Numbered from the stretch's first letter, positions 1 through 13,800 are shown. The stretch is 64,000 nucleotides of DNA from Dermacentor variabilis (GCF_050947875.1 NC_134569.1:15487631-15551630); one strand, 5' to 3'. Numbers and translations: made by a program. The notes: generated by a model from the letters alone, not told the origin.

Positions 1-3000
1 TAGTAAACAATGCAAGGTTAAGAAGCACTGCCACAAGATAGTTCTGCTCTCTGAAAGCAATCCAGCATTACCAGATAAGAAACGGAAAGTTCATCAAGTA
101 AGCGTCTACAGCGATCGGTTTACGAAGAGTCTGCCATGCCTAATGTTTCTTTGACTTGGAAGAAAAACAACATCAAAGAATGTGTCAGACCTCGCCCTGC
201 TCGTGACCACAAATCGAGAATACTTCTCAAAGAACATAAATTTCCTCGTTTCAGTAATTAAAAATCCACATTCAGGAGTGTAACTTTAATAGCACCGACT
301 TACCGACACAGGATTCTAGGAAAAAAAGGAAGCGTCTTAAGGGAAATTTCTTGTATATAATGTGGATTCTGCAATGCAAGGCGTTTTTGTGAAGTGAACA
401 ACGTAAGGCTCAGTAGCAATGCTACAAGAAAGTTCTGCTCTCACAAAGCAATCCGGCATCACCAGCTAAAAAAGGGAAAGTGCAACAAGTAAGCCTCTAC
501 AGCGATCGGTTTACTAAGAGTCGGCCATAGCTAATGTTTCTTAGTCGTGGAAGAAGAGCAACATCAAATAATGTGTCAGACCTCGCCGTGCTCGTGACCA
601 CAAATCGAGAATACTTTTTAAAGAACATAAATTTCCTCGTTTGAGTAATTAAAAATCCGCATTCAGGAGTATAACTTTAATAGCACCGACTTAATGACAG
701 AGGTTTCTAGGAAAAAAAGGAAGACGACTATCCAGAAATTTCTTGCAGATTATGTTGATTGTGCAAAGCGAGACGTTGTTGTGGAGTGAACAATGTAAGA
801 TTAAGAAGCACTGCTTTAAGAGAGTTCTGCTCTTTCAAAGCAATCTGCCATTACCAACTAGGAAACGGAAAGATCATAAAAGTAAACCTCTACAGCGACC
901 GGTTTACGGAGTCGGCCATGCCTAATGTTTCTTAGACGTGGAAGAAGAACAACATCGAATAACGTGTCAGACCTCGCCCTGCTCGTGACCACCCCAATCG
1001 AGAATACTTCTCAAAGAACGTAAATTTGCTGGTTTCAGCAATTAAATATCCGCATTCAAGAGTATAACTTTAATAGCACTGACTTAGCGACAGAGGATTC
1101 GAGGAAAGAAAGGAAGGCGACTTTCCAGAAATTTCTTGTAGATAATGTCGACTGTGCAAAGCGTGACATTGTTGTGGAGTAAAAAATGTAAGGTTAAGAA
1201 GCACTGCCACAAGATATTTCTGGTCTTTCAAAGCAATCCGGTATTAGCTGCTAAGAAACGGAAAGTGCATCAAGTAATCCTCTACAGCCATCGGTTTACG
1301 AAGAGTCTGCCATGCCTAATGTTTCTTAGACGTGGAAGAAGAACAACATCGAATAATATGTCAGACCTCGCCCTGCTCGTGACCACCCAAAACGAGAATA
1401 CTTCTCAAAGAACATAAATTTCCTGGTTTCAGTAATTAAAAATCCGCATTCAGGAGTATAAAGTTAATAGCACCGACTTACCGACACAGGATTCTAGGAA
1501 AAAAAGGAAGACGACTATCCAGAAATTTCTTGCAGATAATGTCGATTGTGCAAAGCGTGACGTTGTTGTGGAGTAAAAAATGTAAGGTTAAGAAGCACTG
1601 CCACAAGATATTTCTGGTCTTTCAAAGCAATCCGGTATTAGCAGCTTAGAAATGGAAAGTGCATCAAGTAAGCCTCTACAGCGATCGGTTTACGAAGAGT
1701 CGGCCATACCTAACGTTTCTTAGCCGTGGAAGAAGAGCAACATCAAATAATTTGTCAGACCTCGCCCTGCTCGTGAGCCACAAATCGAGAATACTTCTCC
1801 AAGACATAAATTTCTTCGTTTCAGTAATTAAAAATCCGTATCAGGAGTATAACATTAAGAGCACCGACTTAGTGACAGAGGATTCTAGGAAAATAGGAAG
1901 ACGACTTTACAGAAATTTCTTGCAGATAATGTCGATTGTGCAAAGCGTGACGTTGTTGTGGAGTAAAAAATGTAAGGTTAAGAAGCACTGCCACAAGATA
2001 TTTCTGGTCTTTCAAAGCAATCCGGTATTAGCAGCTTAGAAACGGAAAGTGCATCAAGTAAGCCTCTGCAGCGATCGGTTTAGGAAGAGTCGGCCATACC
2101 TAACGTTTCTTAGTCGTGGAAGAAGAGCAACATCAAATAATGCGTCAGACCTCGTGACCACAAATCGCCCTGGTCGTGACCACAAATCGAGAATACTTCT
2201 CAAGGAACATAAATTCCCTGGTTTCAGTAATTAAAGATCCACATTCGGGAGTATAACATTAATAGCATCCGACTTAGCGACAGAGAACTCTCGGATGAAA
2301 AGGAAGACGACTTTCCAGAAATTTCTTGTAGATAATGTCGATTGTACAAAGCAAGACGTTGTTGTGGAGCAAACAATGCAAGGTTAAGAAGCACTGCCAC
2401 AAGATAGTTCTGCTCTCTGAAAGCAATCCAGCATTACCAGATAAGAAACGGAAAGTTCATCAAGTAAGCGTCTACAGCGATCGGTTTACGAAGAGTCTGC
2501 CATGCCTAATGTTTCTTTGACTTGCAAGAAAAACAACATCAAAGAATGTGTCAGACCTCGCCCTGCTCGTGACCACAAATCGAGAATACTTCTCAAAGAA
2601 CATAAATTTCCTCGTTTCAGTAATTAAAAATCCACATTCAGGAGTGTAACTTTAATAGCACCGACTTAGCGACAGAGGAATCTCGGATAAAAAGGAAGAC
2701 GACTTTCCAGAAATTTATTGTAGATAATGTCGATTGTGCAAAGCATGACGTTGTTGTGGAGTAAAAAATGTAAGGTAAAGAAGCACTGCCACAAGATAGT
2801 TCTGGTCTTTCAAAGCAATCCAGCATTACCAGCTAAGAAACGGAAAGTGCATCAAGTAAGCCTCTACAGCGATCGATTTGCGAAGAGTCGGCCATGCCTA
2901 ATGTTTCTTAGACGTGGAAGAAGAACAACATCAAATAATGTGTCAGAACTCGCCCTGCTCGTGACCACCCAAATCGAGAATACTTCTCAAAGAACGTAAA

Positions 3001-5078
3001 TTTCCTGGTTTCAGCAATTAAATATCCGCATTCAGGAGTATAACTTCAATAGCACCGATTTAGCGACAGAGGATTCTAGAAAAAAAAGGAAGCGACTTAA
3101 GGGAAATTTCTTGTATATAATGTGGATTCTGCAATGCAAGGCGTTTTTGTGAAGTGAACAACGTAAGGCTCAGTAGCAATGCTAAAAGAAAGTTCTGCTC
3201 TCACAAAGCAATCCGGCATAACCAGCTAAAAAAGGGAAAGTGCAACAAGTAAGCCTCTACAGCGATCGGTTTACTAAGTGTCGGCCATAGCTAATGTTTC
3301 TTTGTCGTGGAAGAAGAGCAACATCAAATAATGTGTCAGACCTCGCCGTGCTCGTGACCACAAATCGAGAATACTTTTTAAAGAACATAAATTTCCTCGT
3401 TTGAGTAATTAATAATCCGCATTCAGGAGTATAACTTTAATAGCACCGACTTAACGACAGATCTTTCTAGGAAAAAAAGGAAGGCGACTTTCCAGAAATT
3501 TCTTGTAGATAATGTCGACTGTGCAAAGCATGACGTTGTTGTGGAGTAAAAAATGTAAGGTTAAGAAGCACTGCCACAAGATATTTCTGGTCTTTCAAAG
3601 CAATCCGGTATTAGCAGCTAAGAAACGGAAAGTGCATCAAGTAATCCTCTACAGCGATCGGTTTGCGAAGAGTCTGCCATGCCTAATGTTTCTTAGACGT
3701 GGAAGAAGAACAACATCGAATAATGTGTCAGACCTCGCCCTGCTCGTGACCACCCAAAACGAGAATACTTCTCAAAGAACATAAATTTCCTGGTTTCAGT
3801 AATTCAAAATCCGCATTCAGGAGTATAAAGTTAATAGCACCGACTTACCGACACAGGATTCTAGGAAAAACAGGAAGACGACTATCCAGAAATTTCTTGC
3901 AGATAATGTCGATTGTGCAAAGCGTGACGTTGTTGTGGAGTAAAAAATGTAAGGTTAAGAAGCACTGCCACAAGATATTTCTAGTCTTTCAAAGCAATCC
4001 GGTATTAGCAGCTTAGAAATGGAAAGTGCATCAAGTAAGCCTCTACAGCGATCGGTTTACGAAGAGTCGGCCATACCTAACGTTTCTTAGCCGTGGAAGA
4101 AGAGCAACATCAAATAATTTGTCAGACCTCGCCCTGCTCGTGAGCCACAAATCGAGAATACTTCTCAAAGACATAAATTTCTTCGTTTCAGGAATTAAAA
4201 ATCCGTATCAGGAGTATAACTTTAAGAGCACCGACTTAGTGACAGAGGATTCTAGGAAAATAGGAATACGACTTTACAGAAATTTCTTGCAGATAATGTC
4301 GATTGTGCAAAGGAAGACGTTGTTGTGGAGTAAGCAATGCAAGGTTAAGAAATACTGCCGCAAGATAGTTCTGCTCTTTGAAAGGAATCTGGGATCACCA
4401 GCTAAGAAACGGAAGGTGCATCAAGTAAGCCTCTGCAGCGATCGGTTTACGAAGAGTCGGCCATACCTAACGTTTCTTAGTCGTGGAAGAAGAGCAACAT
4501 CAAATAATGTGTCAGACCTCGCCATGGTCGTGACCACAAATCTGGAATACTTCTCAAAGACATAAATTTCTTCGTTTCAGTAATTAAAAATCCGCATCAG
4601 GAGTATAACTTTAATAGCACCGACTTAGTGACAGAGGATTCTAGGAAAATAGGAAGACGACTTTACAGAAATTTCTTGCAGATAATGTCGATTGTGCAAA
4701 GGAAGACGTTGTTGTGGAGTAAGCAATGCAAGGTTAAGAAGCACTGCCGCAAGATAGTTCTGCTCTTTGAAAGGAATCTGGGATCACCAGCTAAGAAACT
4801 GAAAGTGCATCAAGTAAGCCTCTGCAGCGATCGGTTTAGGAAGAGTCGGCCATACCTAACGTTTCTTAGTCGTGGAAGAAGAGCAACATCAAATAATGCG
4901 TCAGACCTCGCCCTGGTCGTGACCACAAATCGAGAATACTTCTCAAGGAACATAAATTCCCTGGTTTCAGTAATTAAAGATCCACATTCAGGAGTATAAC
5001 ATTAATAGCATCCGACTTAGCGACAGAGAACTCTCGGATGAAAAGGAAGACGACTTTCCAGAAATTTCTTGTAGATAA
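1..5078. repeat. Satellite array, left block (~392-bp monomers)
   Basis: Tandem monomers of about 390-393 bp run without a break. Successive monomer starts, marked by a motif like ATGTCGATTGTGCAAAGC, fall near 361, 752, 1145, 1537, 1927, 2335, 2727, 3119, 3512, 3907, 4297 and 4687. Three subtypes recur. Type A reads GTTGTTGTGGAGTAAA after the start. Type B begins ATGTGGATTCTGCAATGC and carries GCGTTTTTGTGAAGTGAAC. Type C has GAGTGAACAATGTAAG and a shortened AAAAGTAAACC segment. One monomer near 2159-2178 has a short internal duplication. The array is open at the left edge of the window. The frame starting at the ATG stays open for about 90 codons in many type A copies. Confidence 0.95.
5065..5078. 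repeat. Left target-site duplication of the I-like LINE
   Basis: The 14-mer TTTCTTGTAGATAA lies directly before the LINE and is repeated exactly at 10859-10872. It is ordinary satellite sequence at the same point of other monomers, so it marks a single insertion into a monomer. Confidence 0.95.
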
Positions 5079-5593
5079 GAAAACGCCGCTAGGGGGCCGA
5101 GCCGACAAGACGGGATGCACATGGGCTCCCAAAACTTTCCCTGATTGTGGCGGAAAAAGGCAGTTCTCGAGTCTAGAACTACCACATCTCACACAGGAAG
5201 GTCGACGGACTACGAAGACATCGGGATTATCCCAGGTGGGCGATTTTTTGAGCCACAAAGGCAGTTTTAATACACTGCCACGCCGGCGGCCTGGCTAACC
5301 CTAACTAGCTGGGTCTACGACGCCACTGTTCCCACCACTTCGGCGGGAACGCCGCCTGTCTCGGGTGCGGTCGGGCCCCCGCTTCGCCACGAGACGCGAG
5401 GATGGACGTCGTAGAAGTGGAAGGGGAGACAATTTCCCCGGAAGAATATGACGACCAGGGCTGAATTGCGGCTCACGAACGCCGCAGTAACGCCAAGAGA
5501 CGCCCAGACGTCGATGAACGATCCAAGAACATCGGAGACTCGCCGGTCTCAACGGCGTGGAAAACCACGAACGCACGAATTCTACAGCGACCA

Positions 5594-6320
5594 ATGGCCC
5601 CGAGGCAACCGCAGCTACCGGAGGATGACTACAAGGTCGTGATCCGCCCGAGAGGTGGGCTCGACATGGCGCAACAACGCATTGCGTACATAAAGGATGG
5701 CGTTCTGCTGGCAGCCGCATTGACACCAGAAAATGCCGGAGAAGATACGCTACGCATCAATCCGAGACAAAACACCATGATCATGAGCACGCCGAAACTG
5801 GAGAATGCGAAACGCTACAGCAAGATACGGGAAATCCAACTTGGATCGAACACATACAGTACGGCCGCTTACATTACTGCGCCGGAGAACAGCTCCAAGG
5901 GAGTCATACACGGTATACCGGAATACGACACGCCTGAAGACGTTGAAAAAAGCCTGGTGAACTGCAGAAATCCGACTATACTACACGCAAGACGCATGGG
6001 CCGCACCGATTCGGTTGTGATAGTATTTGAAGGAACGTACGTACCACACTACGTGTACTACCGTGGAGCTGAATACCGATGCCTACTATATCGTAAGCAG
6101 TACGAAACATGTACCACCTGTGGCCGCCTCGGCCACCGAGCGGATGTCTGCCCGACACCGAACAGCAAGAAATGTCGCGGGTGCGGAACTCTCAATCCAC
6201 CCGAAGATCATCAGTGCGAGCCAAGATGCTTCATGTGTGGGAAGGGACACCTCACAGGAGACAAAAAGTGCCGTGAACGGTTCAAGATCCCATATCTTCT
6301 CAGAAAGAGGCAGTGGAAGC

Positions 6321-6381
<61 letters not shown>

Positions 6382-7261
6382 CCGGAATGAACATCCACCG
6401 AAGAAAGCAATGGCGGACAATCGCCCAAGTCGGTCCAGGGAGCGGTCGGGCAGCACCGAATCGCACAAGGGATCGACATGGACCAACAGCCACGGCAGCA
6501 GACACCGCGACAGGAGCCGCTCTAGCTCCTTCCCAAGACTCCCCGGTGGAGGCGGCGACTCCAACTCCATGTCCCGGTCCAGGTCCCGGCCCAGGTCTGA
6601 ATCGAGATCGAGAGGATCCCCACTGCGCGGAACCCCGGAGGGCTCTGGCGGGTACGACGGCAACAAAACGCAGGTGAGCTGGGCAGACACGGTCTCCGGC
6701 GCTGTTTCTCCATCTAATATAACGCCTAAAATGGAAGGGTCCGCCCTGGAGCAGGAAATGATCCAAATTAGAAAATTTCTAGCGCAAATTACTCGTGAAA
6801 ATGCTAAGCAGAGGGAGGAAATTCAACAATTAAAGCGAGAAAACGCTAGGCTTCAGCAGAATAGGACACACGAGCCAAGTCACACGCCTACCGCCAGTAC
6901 GGCACAGACGCCTAGCCGCGAGTCAACGCCCGCTCTCGCGCAAATGACAGGGACGCCGCCCCACAAAAGAAAAGCCGAAGACGCGCCAGACGCGCAAAGC
7001 AGCGTCTCAACGCAGTTAGAAAAACAAGTAGAGGGAATGTTTGTGGAGTTAACCAAGACGCTACAACAACAATTCGCCGGGTTACAAGCACAGTTCGTGG
7101 AAATTATACAAAGAATAGAAGGCATTGAAACCCGATTAACAGTTGTTGAAAACGCGCAAAAGGACTTGAGGCCTGCGGGAGTGGGACCGGTAAAAGCGAC
7201 CACCAAACCATATCATCGACCCGTAGTGACAGAAACCAGTAAAGTCACCGGGGAGAATTAA
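5594..7261 (+). CDS. LINE ORF1, gag-like nucleic-acid-binding protein (555 aa)
   Basis: This is the RNA-binding protein of the LINE, expected to package its transcript into a ribonucleoprotein. Three cysteine/histidine knuckles lie at about residues 172-220: CX2CX4HX4C (CTTCGRLGHRADVC), then CRGC..H.C, then CFMCGKGH. A run of 20 CAA-encoded glutamines follows at 6320-6379. After it comes an Arg/Ser-rich stretch (about residues 275-345) and a Lys/Glu/Gln-rich, probably coiled-coil segment with QLKRENARLQ (about residues 385-430). A second helical segment lies near 475-530. The start at 5594 (MAPRQPQ) is the first ATG of the long frame. The stop lies 9 nt before ORF2, so ORF2 is probably translated by reinitiation. 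The frame is intact. The long glutamine run is unusual for such proteins and probably varies in length. Confidence 0.92.
6320..6379 (+). repeat. (CAA)20 microsatellite coding polyglutamine in ORF1
   Basis: Twenty uninterrupted CAA codons lie between a lysine and a histidine codon of ORF1. The purity suggests slippage-driven growth after or shortly before insertion. Confidence 0.98.
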
Positions 7262-7270
7262 CAATTAAAC

Positions 7271-10200
7271 ATGGCTCCGCGTAATAAATACATAATATGG
7301 CAATGGAACTGTCGCGGGTATCGCCGGAAACGGGGACACCTGCAGCAGTTCCTAAGTAGCAAGGAGGCCCCAGACGTCATCGCCCTCCAAGAAACGGGGG
7401 GACTGGCTAAATTATCCGGTTACAAAGCATACGGTGCTTCCGCCGAGAAGGCGTCTGTTACAACTCTCGTACATAGAAACCTTACGGTCATAGAACACAC
7501 CACTGGCGTGACCGGTGTAGACCACGTCCTGATTGAAATCATTCCCATGCGCAAGGGAGAAGGAAGCCTTTTCATCTTAAATGTATACAGTAGCCCTCGA
7601 CACAAGATGAGATTCGGCCCACTTTTTCGTAAATCTTTAAATTTAGCAGAAAAAAATGCAATGGTAATTGTAGGGGACTTTAATGCACCCCACGCGGCTT
7701 GGGGATACCGTTTGGAGAGCGTCAAGGGTCGTAATCTATGGCTAGACGCTCAGCAGGAGGGTCTCACTCTCATAACGGATCCACAGGCGCCCACTAGAAT
7801 GGGTAACAGTGTCAGCAATGACACCACACCAGACCTAACTTTTACAAAGAACACACCTGATGCAAAATGGATAAACACGCAAGAAAATCTGGGTAGTGAT
7901 CACTTCATTGTAGCAACAACTGTACACGCAGGCCCATCACGAAAGAAAGGCAGAAAAATAACAATTGTCGAATGGGACTCCTTCCGCAAAATCCGGGAGG
8001 AGGAAGCTGATGAAGTCATACATGACATCGATATTTGGACTAAAAAACTTCATCAAAGTGTGATACGAGCCACTAAGACTATTCCGGAAAAAGCAGGGAT
8101 AGAGGAGGCGGACAGCAAACTCCTACATATGTGGGAGGCAAAAGGCAGTATGCAGAAACGCTGGAAGCAGCAAAAACTTAATAGAAACCTGAGAAGGAAA
8201 ATCGCCATGCTCAATAAGGAAATAGAGGACTATGCGAATAGATTAAGCCGTCAAAATTGGGAGGCCACGTGCAACGCCATGGAGAGACAGATAGGGCTAC
8301 CTAAAACCTGGAATCTTCTGCGTTATCTTTTAGACCCGGAAAACAGCAAGTCCACACAACGACACTGCCTGTACAAAATAATTCACAGATACAAAGGCAC
8401 GGAAGAAGAACTTTTACAGGAACTACAAAGTCTATACGTAGGAAATACAACCAAAGAACAACAACATCCGTACACTGGTAAGGAAAACCCGTATCTTGAC
8501 AGCCCCATAACCGAGGCTGAAGTTCGAGCGGAACTCATCAGGCTCAACACGAAATCCACGCCAGGACCGGATGGAATCACCAACAAGATCCTGAGAAATC
8601 TCGATGATGAATCTATCTCGGCCCTCACCAAGTATATTAATACCTGCTGGGAACAGGGTAATATTCCACTTCAATGGAAAACCGCCCGGGTTATAATGAT
8701 TCCAAAGCCGGGAAAGAAACTTCAACTTGAGAATCTCAGGCCTATATCGTTAACGTCGTGTGCTGGCAAGCTCATGGAGCACGTCATCCTCACACGTCTA
8801 ACTAATTACATGGAAGATAACGGCCTTTTCCCGCACACCATGATTGGATTTAGACCAAAACTGTCTACACAAGACATTCTGTTGCAAATCAAACACCAAA
8901 TAATAGACGCGGGACCTCAAACACTAGATACAAAAGCTATCCTTGGTCTTGATCTTACGAGGGCCTTTGATATTATCACCCACAGGGCTATTTTAGAAAA
9001 CTTGCAAGGCCTAGGAGTGGGCCAACGAACCCACGCGTATGTTAAAGACTTCCTCTCTGACCGTGTTGCGCAAATCACAATCGGTGAAGTGAAATCCAAA
9101 GAGATAAAACTCGGAAGCCGGGGCACACCACAAGGATCAGTCTTATCTCCCTTTCTTTTTAATGTAGCTATGATTGGCCTGCCAGCAGAACTAGAAAATA
9201 TAGAAGGATTACAGCATAGCCTGTACGCCGATGATATCACCCTTTGAGTAACAGGTGGAAGTGATGGGCAGATTGAGGAAATCCTCCAAACAGCCGTGCA
9301 TACAGTTGAGAAATATGTTGTGGATAAAGGATTGAGATGCTCGCCGCAAAAATCAGAATTACTTCTATACCGACAGACACGGAGGGGCCGTAAGAGTTCT
9401 ACGGATAAACCAAACATCACGCTTTTTGTAAATGGCAACCAAATACCTATTGTCGACAGCATTAGAGTCCTCGGACTCCACGTATCAGCTAACGGTCACA
9501 ACGGGGAAACAATCAGAATACTAGAAAACAGCGCACAACAAACAATGAGACTAATTAAGAGAATAGCTAATCGCCATTATGGGATGAAAGAGAACAATCT
9601 GGTACGACTAGTCCAGGCTTTTGTCATCAGCCGCATAGTATATGTAACCCCTTACCTAAATCTCCAAATAGCAGAAAAGACAAAAATCGACGGCATCATT
9701 AGACGATCATTCAAACAAGCCATAGGTTTGCCGATAAACACATCAAATGACAGGCTCCTAGCCTTAGGTGTCCACAACACGCTCGAAGAACTCATAGAAG
9801 CCCATACGATAGCGCAATATGAAAGACTCTCGCAAACACCTACTGGCAGACACATACTTAACAAGCTTAGAGTAACATACGCATCACAGTATGGCACTAA
9901 AGTAGACATTCCCCACGACATGAGGAAGCAGCTTATTATCCCACCGCTACCCAAAAACATGCATCCCGAACACCACAGGGAGAGGCGGGAGGAAAGGGCA
10001 AGGGCTATACACAGGAGATTCCAACGCTCTCAGGACGTGGTGTACGTCGACGCGGCAGAGTACACGACTACTCAGAATATGTGTATCGTTGCAGTGAACT
10101 CGGAAGGTGAGCGTAAGGTCAGCGGATCTATTAAAACTAACAGAGCCGAGGTGGCTGAGGAATCGGCCATTGCTCTCGCGATGGCTTCCACACTGGCCAC

Positions 10201-10798
10201 GATAATAGTCAGTGATTCTAAAACCGCCATTTTAAATTACGCAAAGGGACGCATCTCGCCGGAATCACAACGTATCCTGGAAAACTTTCGCGGTGAGCGG
10301 GTTGTCCATATCATCTGGGCGCCTGCGCACTCCTCTTTCCCCGGCAATGAGGCGGCCGACACCGTGGCTCGAGGACTCACAAACCGAGCCACCGGGGCGC
10401 CGCGGTTGGGGCTGACAGGGGACCGGATGGTTGGCTATAGGGAGATAACTAATCATTACAGATTGGGGAGGGTGCGTTTTCCTCCCGCACACCCATCACT
10501 TAATAAGCAGCAGGCGGTGGCATGGCGCCTCCTTCAAACAAATACATATCCGAATCCGGTGACTTACAATCATTATTACCCAGACCAATATTCGGCCAAT
10601 TGTAATCTTTGTCAGGAAAGGGCGGACCTGGATCACATTATCTGGGCCTGCCCTCGGGCGCCCCGACAGGGCCAAAAAATTCAGGATGGGAAGCAGTGGG
10701 AGACCGTGTTGCTCAGCTCGGCCCCCGAAGACCAACTTCTGGCTGTCCAGCAGGCCGAGGATGCCGCTAGAGCTCAAGGGCTTCTGGCCGCCATCTAG
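7271..10798 (+). pseudogene. LINE ORF2 polyprotein (endonuclease, RT, RNase H) with one internal TGA
   Basis: ORF2 spans 1,176 codons in one frame from ATG 7271 to TAG 10796-10798 and is broken only by a TGA at 9245-9247 (codon 659). The N-terminus is an apurinic-type endonuclease with QWNCRG near residue 10, GDFNAPH near 136 and SDHF near 213. The reverse transcriptase follows, with RPISLTSC and LYADD just before the stop. The RNase H shows VYVDAAEY, the SDSKTAI aspartate and PAHSSFPGNEAAD. A CX2CX7HX4C motif (CNLCQERADLDHIIWAC) closes the protein. The stop sits at a position where related elements usually have tryptophan, so it reads as a point nonsense mutation. It removes the RT thumb and RNase H from the translated product, making this copy probably non-autonomous. 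Endonuclease nicking and target-primed reverse transcription are the family role. Confidence 0.93.
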
Positions 10799-10858
10799 GC
10801 GGGGTTGGCCCCCCCACGAATCTGCCGGCTATATAAATAAAAGTTATTTCTCTCTCTC

Positions 10859-10872
10859 TTTCTTGTAGATAA
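10859..10872. repeat. Right target-site duplication of the I-like LINE
   Basis: An exact copy of the 14-mer at 5065-5078 follows the TC-rich LINE tail. The satellite continues in register from here. Confidence 0.95.
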
Positions 10873-13800
10873 TGTCGATTGTACAAAGCAAGACGTTGTT
10901 GTGGAGCAAACAATGCAAGGTTAAGAAGCACTGCCACAAGATAGTTCTGGTCTTTCAAAGCAATCCAGCATTACCAGCTAAGAAACGGAAAGTGCATCAA
11001 GTAAGCCTCTACAGCGATCGATTTGCGAAGAGTCGGCCATGCCTAATGTTTCTTAGACGTGGAAGAAGAACAACATCAAATAATGTGTCAGAACGCGCCC
11101 TGCTCGTGACCACCCAAATCGAGAATACTTCTCAAAGAACGTAAATTTCCTGGTTTCAGCAATTAAATATCCGCATTCAGGAGTATAACTTCAATAGCAC
11201 CAATTTAGCGACAGAGGATTCTAGAAAAAAAAGGAAGCGACTTAAGGGAAATTTCTTGTATATAATGTGGATTCTGCAATGCAAGGCGTTTTTGTGAAGT
11301 GAACAACGTAAGGCTCAGTAGCAATGCTAAAAGAAAGTTCTGCTCTCACAAAGCAATCCGGCATAACCAGCTAAAAAAGGGAAAGTGCAACAAGTAAGCC
11401 TCTACAGCGATCGGTTTACTAAGAGTCGGCCATAGCTAATGTTTCTTAGTCGTGGAAGAAGAGCAACATCAAATAATGTGTCAGACCTCGCCGTGCTCGT
11501 GACCACAAATGGAGAATACTTTTTAAAGAACACAAATTTCCTCGTTTGAGTAATTAATAATCCGCATTCAGGAGTATAACTTTAATAGCACCGACTTAAC
11601 GACAGAGGTTTCTAGGAAAAAAAGGAAGGCGACTTTCCAGAAATTTCTTGTAGATAATGTCGACTGTGCAAAGCATGACGTTGTTGTGGAGTAAAAAATG
11701 TAAGGTTAAGAAGCACTGCCACAAGATATTTCTGGTCTTTCAAAGCAATCCGGTATTAGCAGCTAAGAAACGGAAAGTGCATCAAGTAATCCTCTACAGC
11801 CATCGGTTTACGAAGAGTCTGCCATGCCTAATGTTTCTTGGACGTGGAAGAAGAACAACATCGAATAATGTGTCAGACCTCGCCCTGCTCGTGACCACCC
11901 AAAACGAGAATACTTCTCAAAGAACATAAATTTCCTGGTTTCAGTAATTAAAAATCCGCATTCTGGAGTATAAAGTTAATAGCACCGACTTACCGACACA
12001 GGATTCTAGGAAAAAAAGGAAGACGACTATCCAGAAATTTCTTGCAGATAATGTCGATTGTGCAAAGCGTGACGTTGTTGTGGAGTAAAAAATGTAAGGT
12101 TAAGAAGCACTGCCACAAGATATTTCTAGTCTTTCAAAGCAATCCGGTATTAGCAGCTTAGAAATGGAAAGTGCATCAAGTAAGCCTCTACAGCGATCGG
12201 TTTACGAAGAGTCGGCCATACCTAACGTTTCTTAGTCGTGGAAGAAGAGCAACATCAAATAATGTGTCAGACCTCGCCATGGTCGTGAACACAAATCTGG
12301 AATACTTCTCAAAGACATAAATTTCTTCGTTTCAGTAATTAAAAATCCGCATCTGGAGTATAACTTTAATAGCACCGACTTAGTGACAGAGGATTCTAGG
12401 AAAATAGGAAGACGACTTTACAGAAATTTCTTGCAGATAATGTCGATTGTGCAAAGGAAGACGTTGTTGTGGAGTAAACAATGCAAGGTTAAGAAGCACT
12501 GCCGCAAGATAGTTCTGCTCTTTGAAAGGAATCTGGGATCACCAGCTAAGAAACTGAAAGTGCATCAAGTAAGCCTCTGCAGCGATCGGTTTAGGAAGAG
12601 TCGGCCATACCTAACGTTTCTTAGTCGTGGAAGAAGAGCAACATCAAATAATGCGTCAGACCTCGCCCTGGTCGTGACCACAAATCGAGAATACTTCTCA
12701 AGGAACATAAATTCCCTGGTTTCAGTAATTAAAGATCCACATTCGGGAGTATAACATTAATAGCATCCGACTTAGCGACAGAGAACTCTTGGATGAAAAG
12801 GAAGACGACTTTCCAGAAATTTCTTGTAGATAATGTCGACTGTACAAAGCAAGACGTTGTTGTGGAGCAAACAATGCAAGGTTAAGAAGCACTGCCACAA
12901 GATAGTTCTGCTCTCTGAAAGCAATCCAGCATTACCAGATAAGAAACGGAAAGTTCATCAAGTAAGCGTCTACAGCGATCGGTTTACGAAGAGTCGGCCA
13001 TGCCTAATGTTTCTTAGACGTGGAAGAAGAACAACATCAAATAATGTGTCAGAACTCGCCCTGCTCGTGACCACCCAAATCGAGAATACTTCTCAAAGAA
13101 CGTAAATTTCCTGGTTTCAGCAATTAAATATCCGCATTCAGGAGTATAACTTCAATAGCACCGACTTAGCGACAGAGGATTCTAGAAAAAAAAAAGGAAG
13201 CGACTTAAGGGAAATTTCTTGTATATAATGTGGATTCTGCAATGCAAGGCGTTTTTGTGAAGTGAACAACGTAAGGCTGAGTAGCAATGCTACAAGAAAG
13301 TTCTGCTCTCACAAAGCAATCCGACATTACCAGCTAAAAAAGGGAAAGTGCAACAAGAAGGCCTCTAAAGCGATCGGTTTACTAAGAGTCGGCCATAGCT
13401 AATGTTTCTTAGTCGTGGAAGAAGAGCAACATCAAATAATGTGTCAGACCTCGCCGTGCTCGTGACCACAAATGGAGAATACTTTTTAAAGAACACAAAT
13501 TTCCTCGTTTGAGTAATTAAAAATCCGCATTCAGGAGTATAACTTTAATAGCACCGACTTAACGACAGAGGTTTCTAGGAAAAAAAGGAAGACGAATATC
13601 CAGAAATTTCTTGCAGATTATGTCGATTGTGCAAAGCGAGACGTTGTTATGGAGTGAGCAATGTAAGGTTAAGAAGCACTGCTTCAAGAGAGTTCTGCTC
13701 TTTCAAAGCAATCTGCCATTACCAACTAGGAAACGGAAAGATCATAAAAGTAAACCTCTACAGCGACCGGTTTACGGAGTCGGCCATACCTAATGTTTCT

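Larger units (their letters stand above)
5079..10858 (+). mobile_element. Near-full-length non-LTR retrotransposon (I-like LINE, ~5.8 kb)
   Basis: A complete LINE is inserted in the satellite and flanked by a perfect 14-bp TSD. It has a ~515-bp 5' leader, ORF1 with zinc knuckles, a 9-nt gap, ORF2 with endonuclease, reverse transcriptase and RNase H, and a short 3' end. The 3' end reads ATAAATAAAAGTTATT followed by a TC run. This order (gag-like ORF1; APE, RT, RNase H) is that of the I superfamily (I, LOA, R1-type relatives). The clade cannot be fixed without a phylogeny. The perfect TSD, intact ORF1 and single stop in ORF2 point to a recent insertion. Confidence 0.95.

Noticed and set aside
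5976..7206. Minus-strand and alternative-frame ORFs over LINE ORF1, including polyleucine and polycysteine frames
   Set aside because: They are shadows of the CAA run and of the intact ORF1 on the plus strand.
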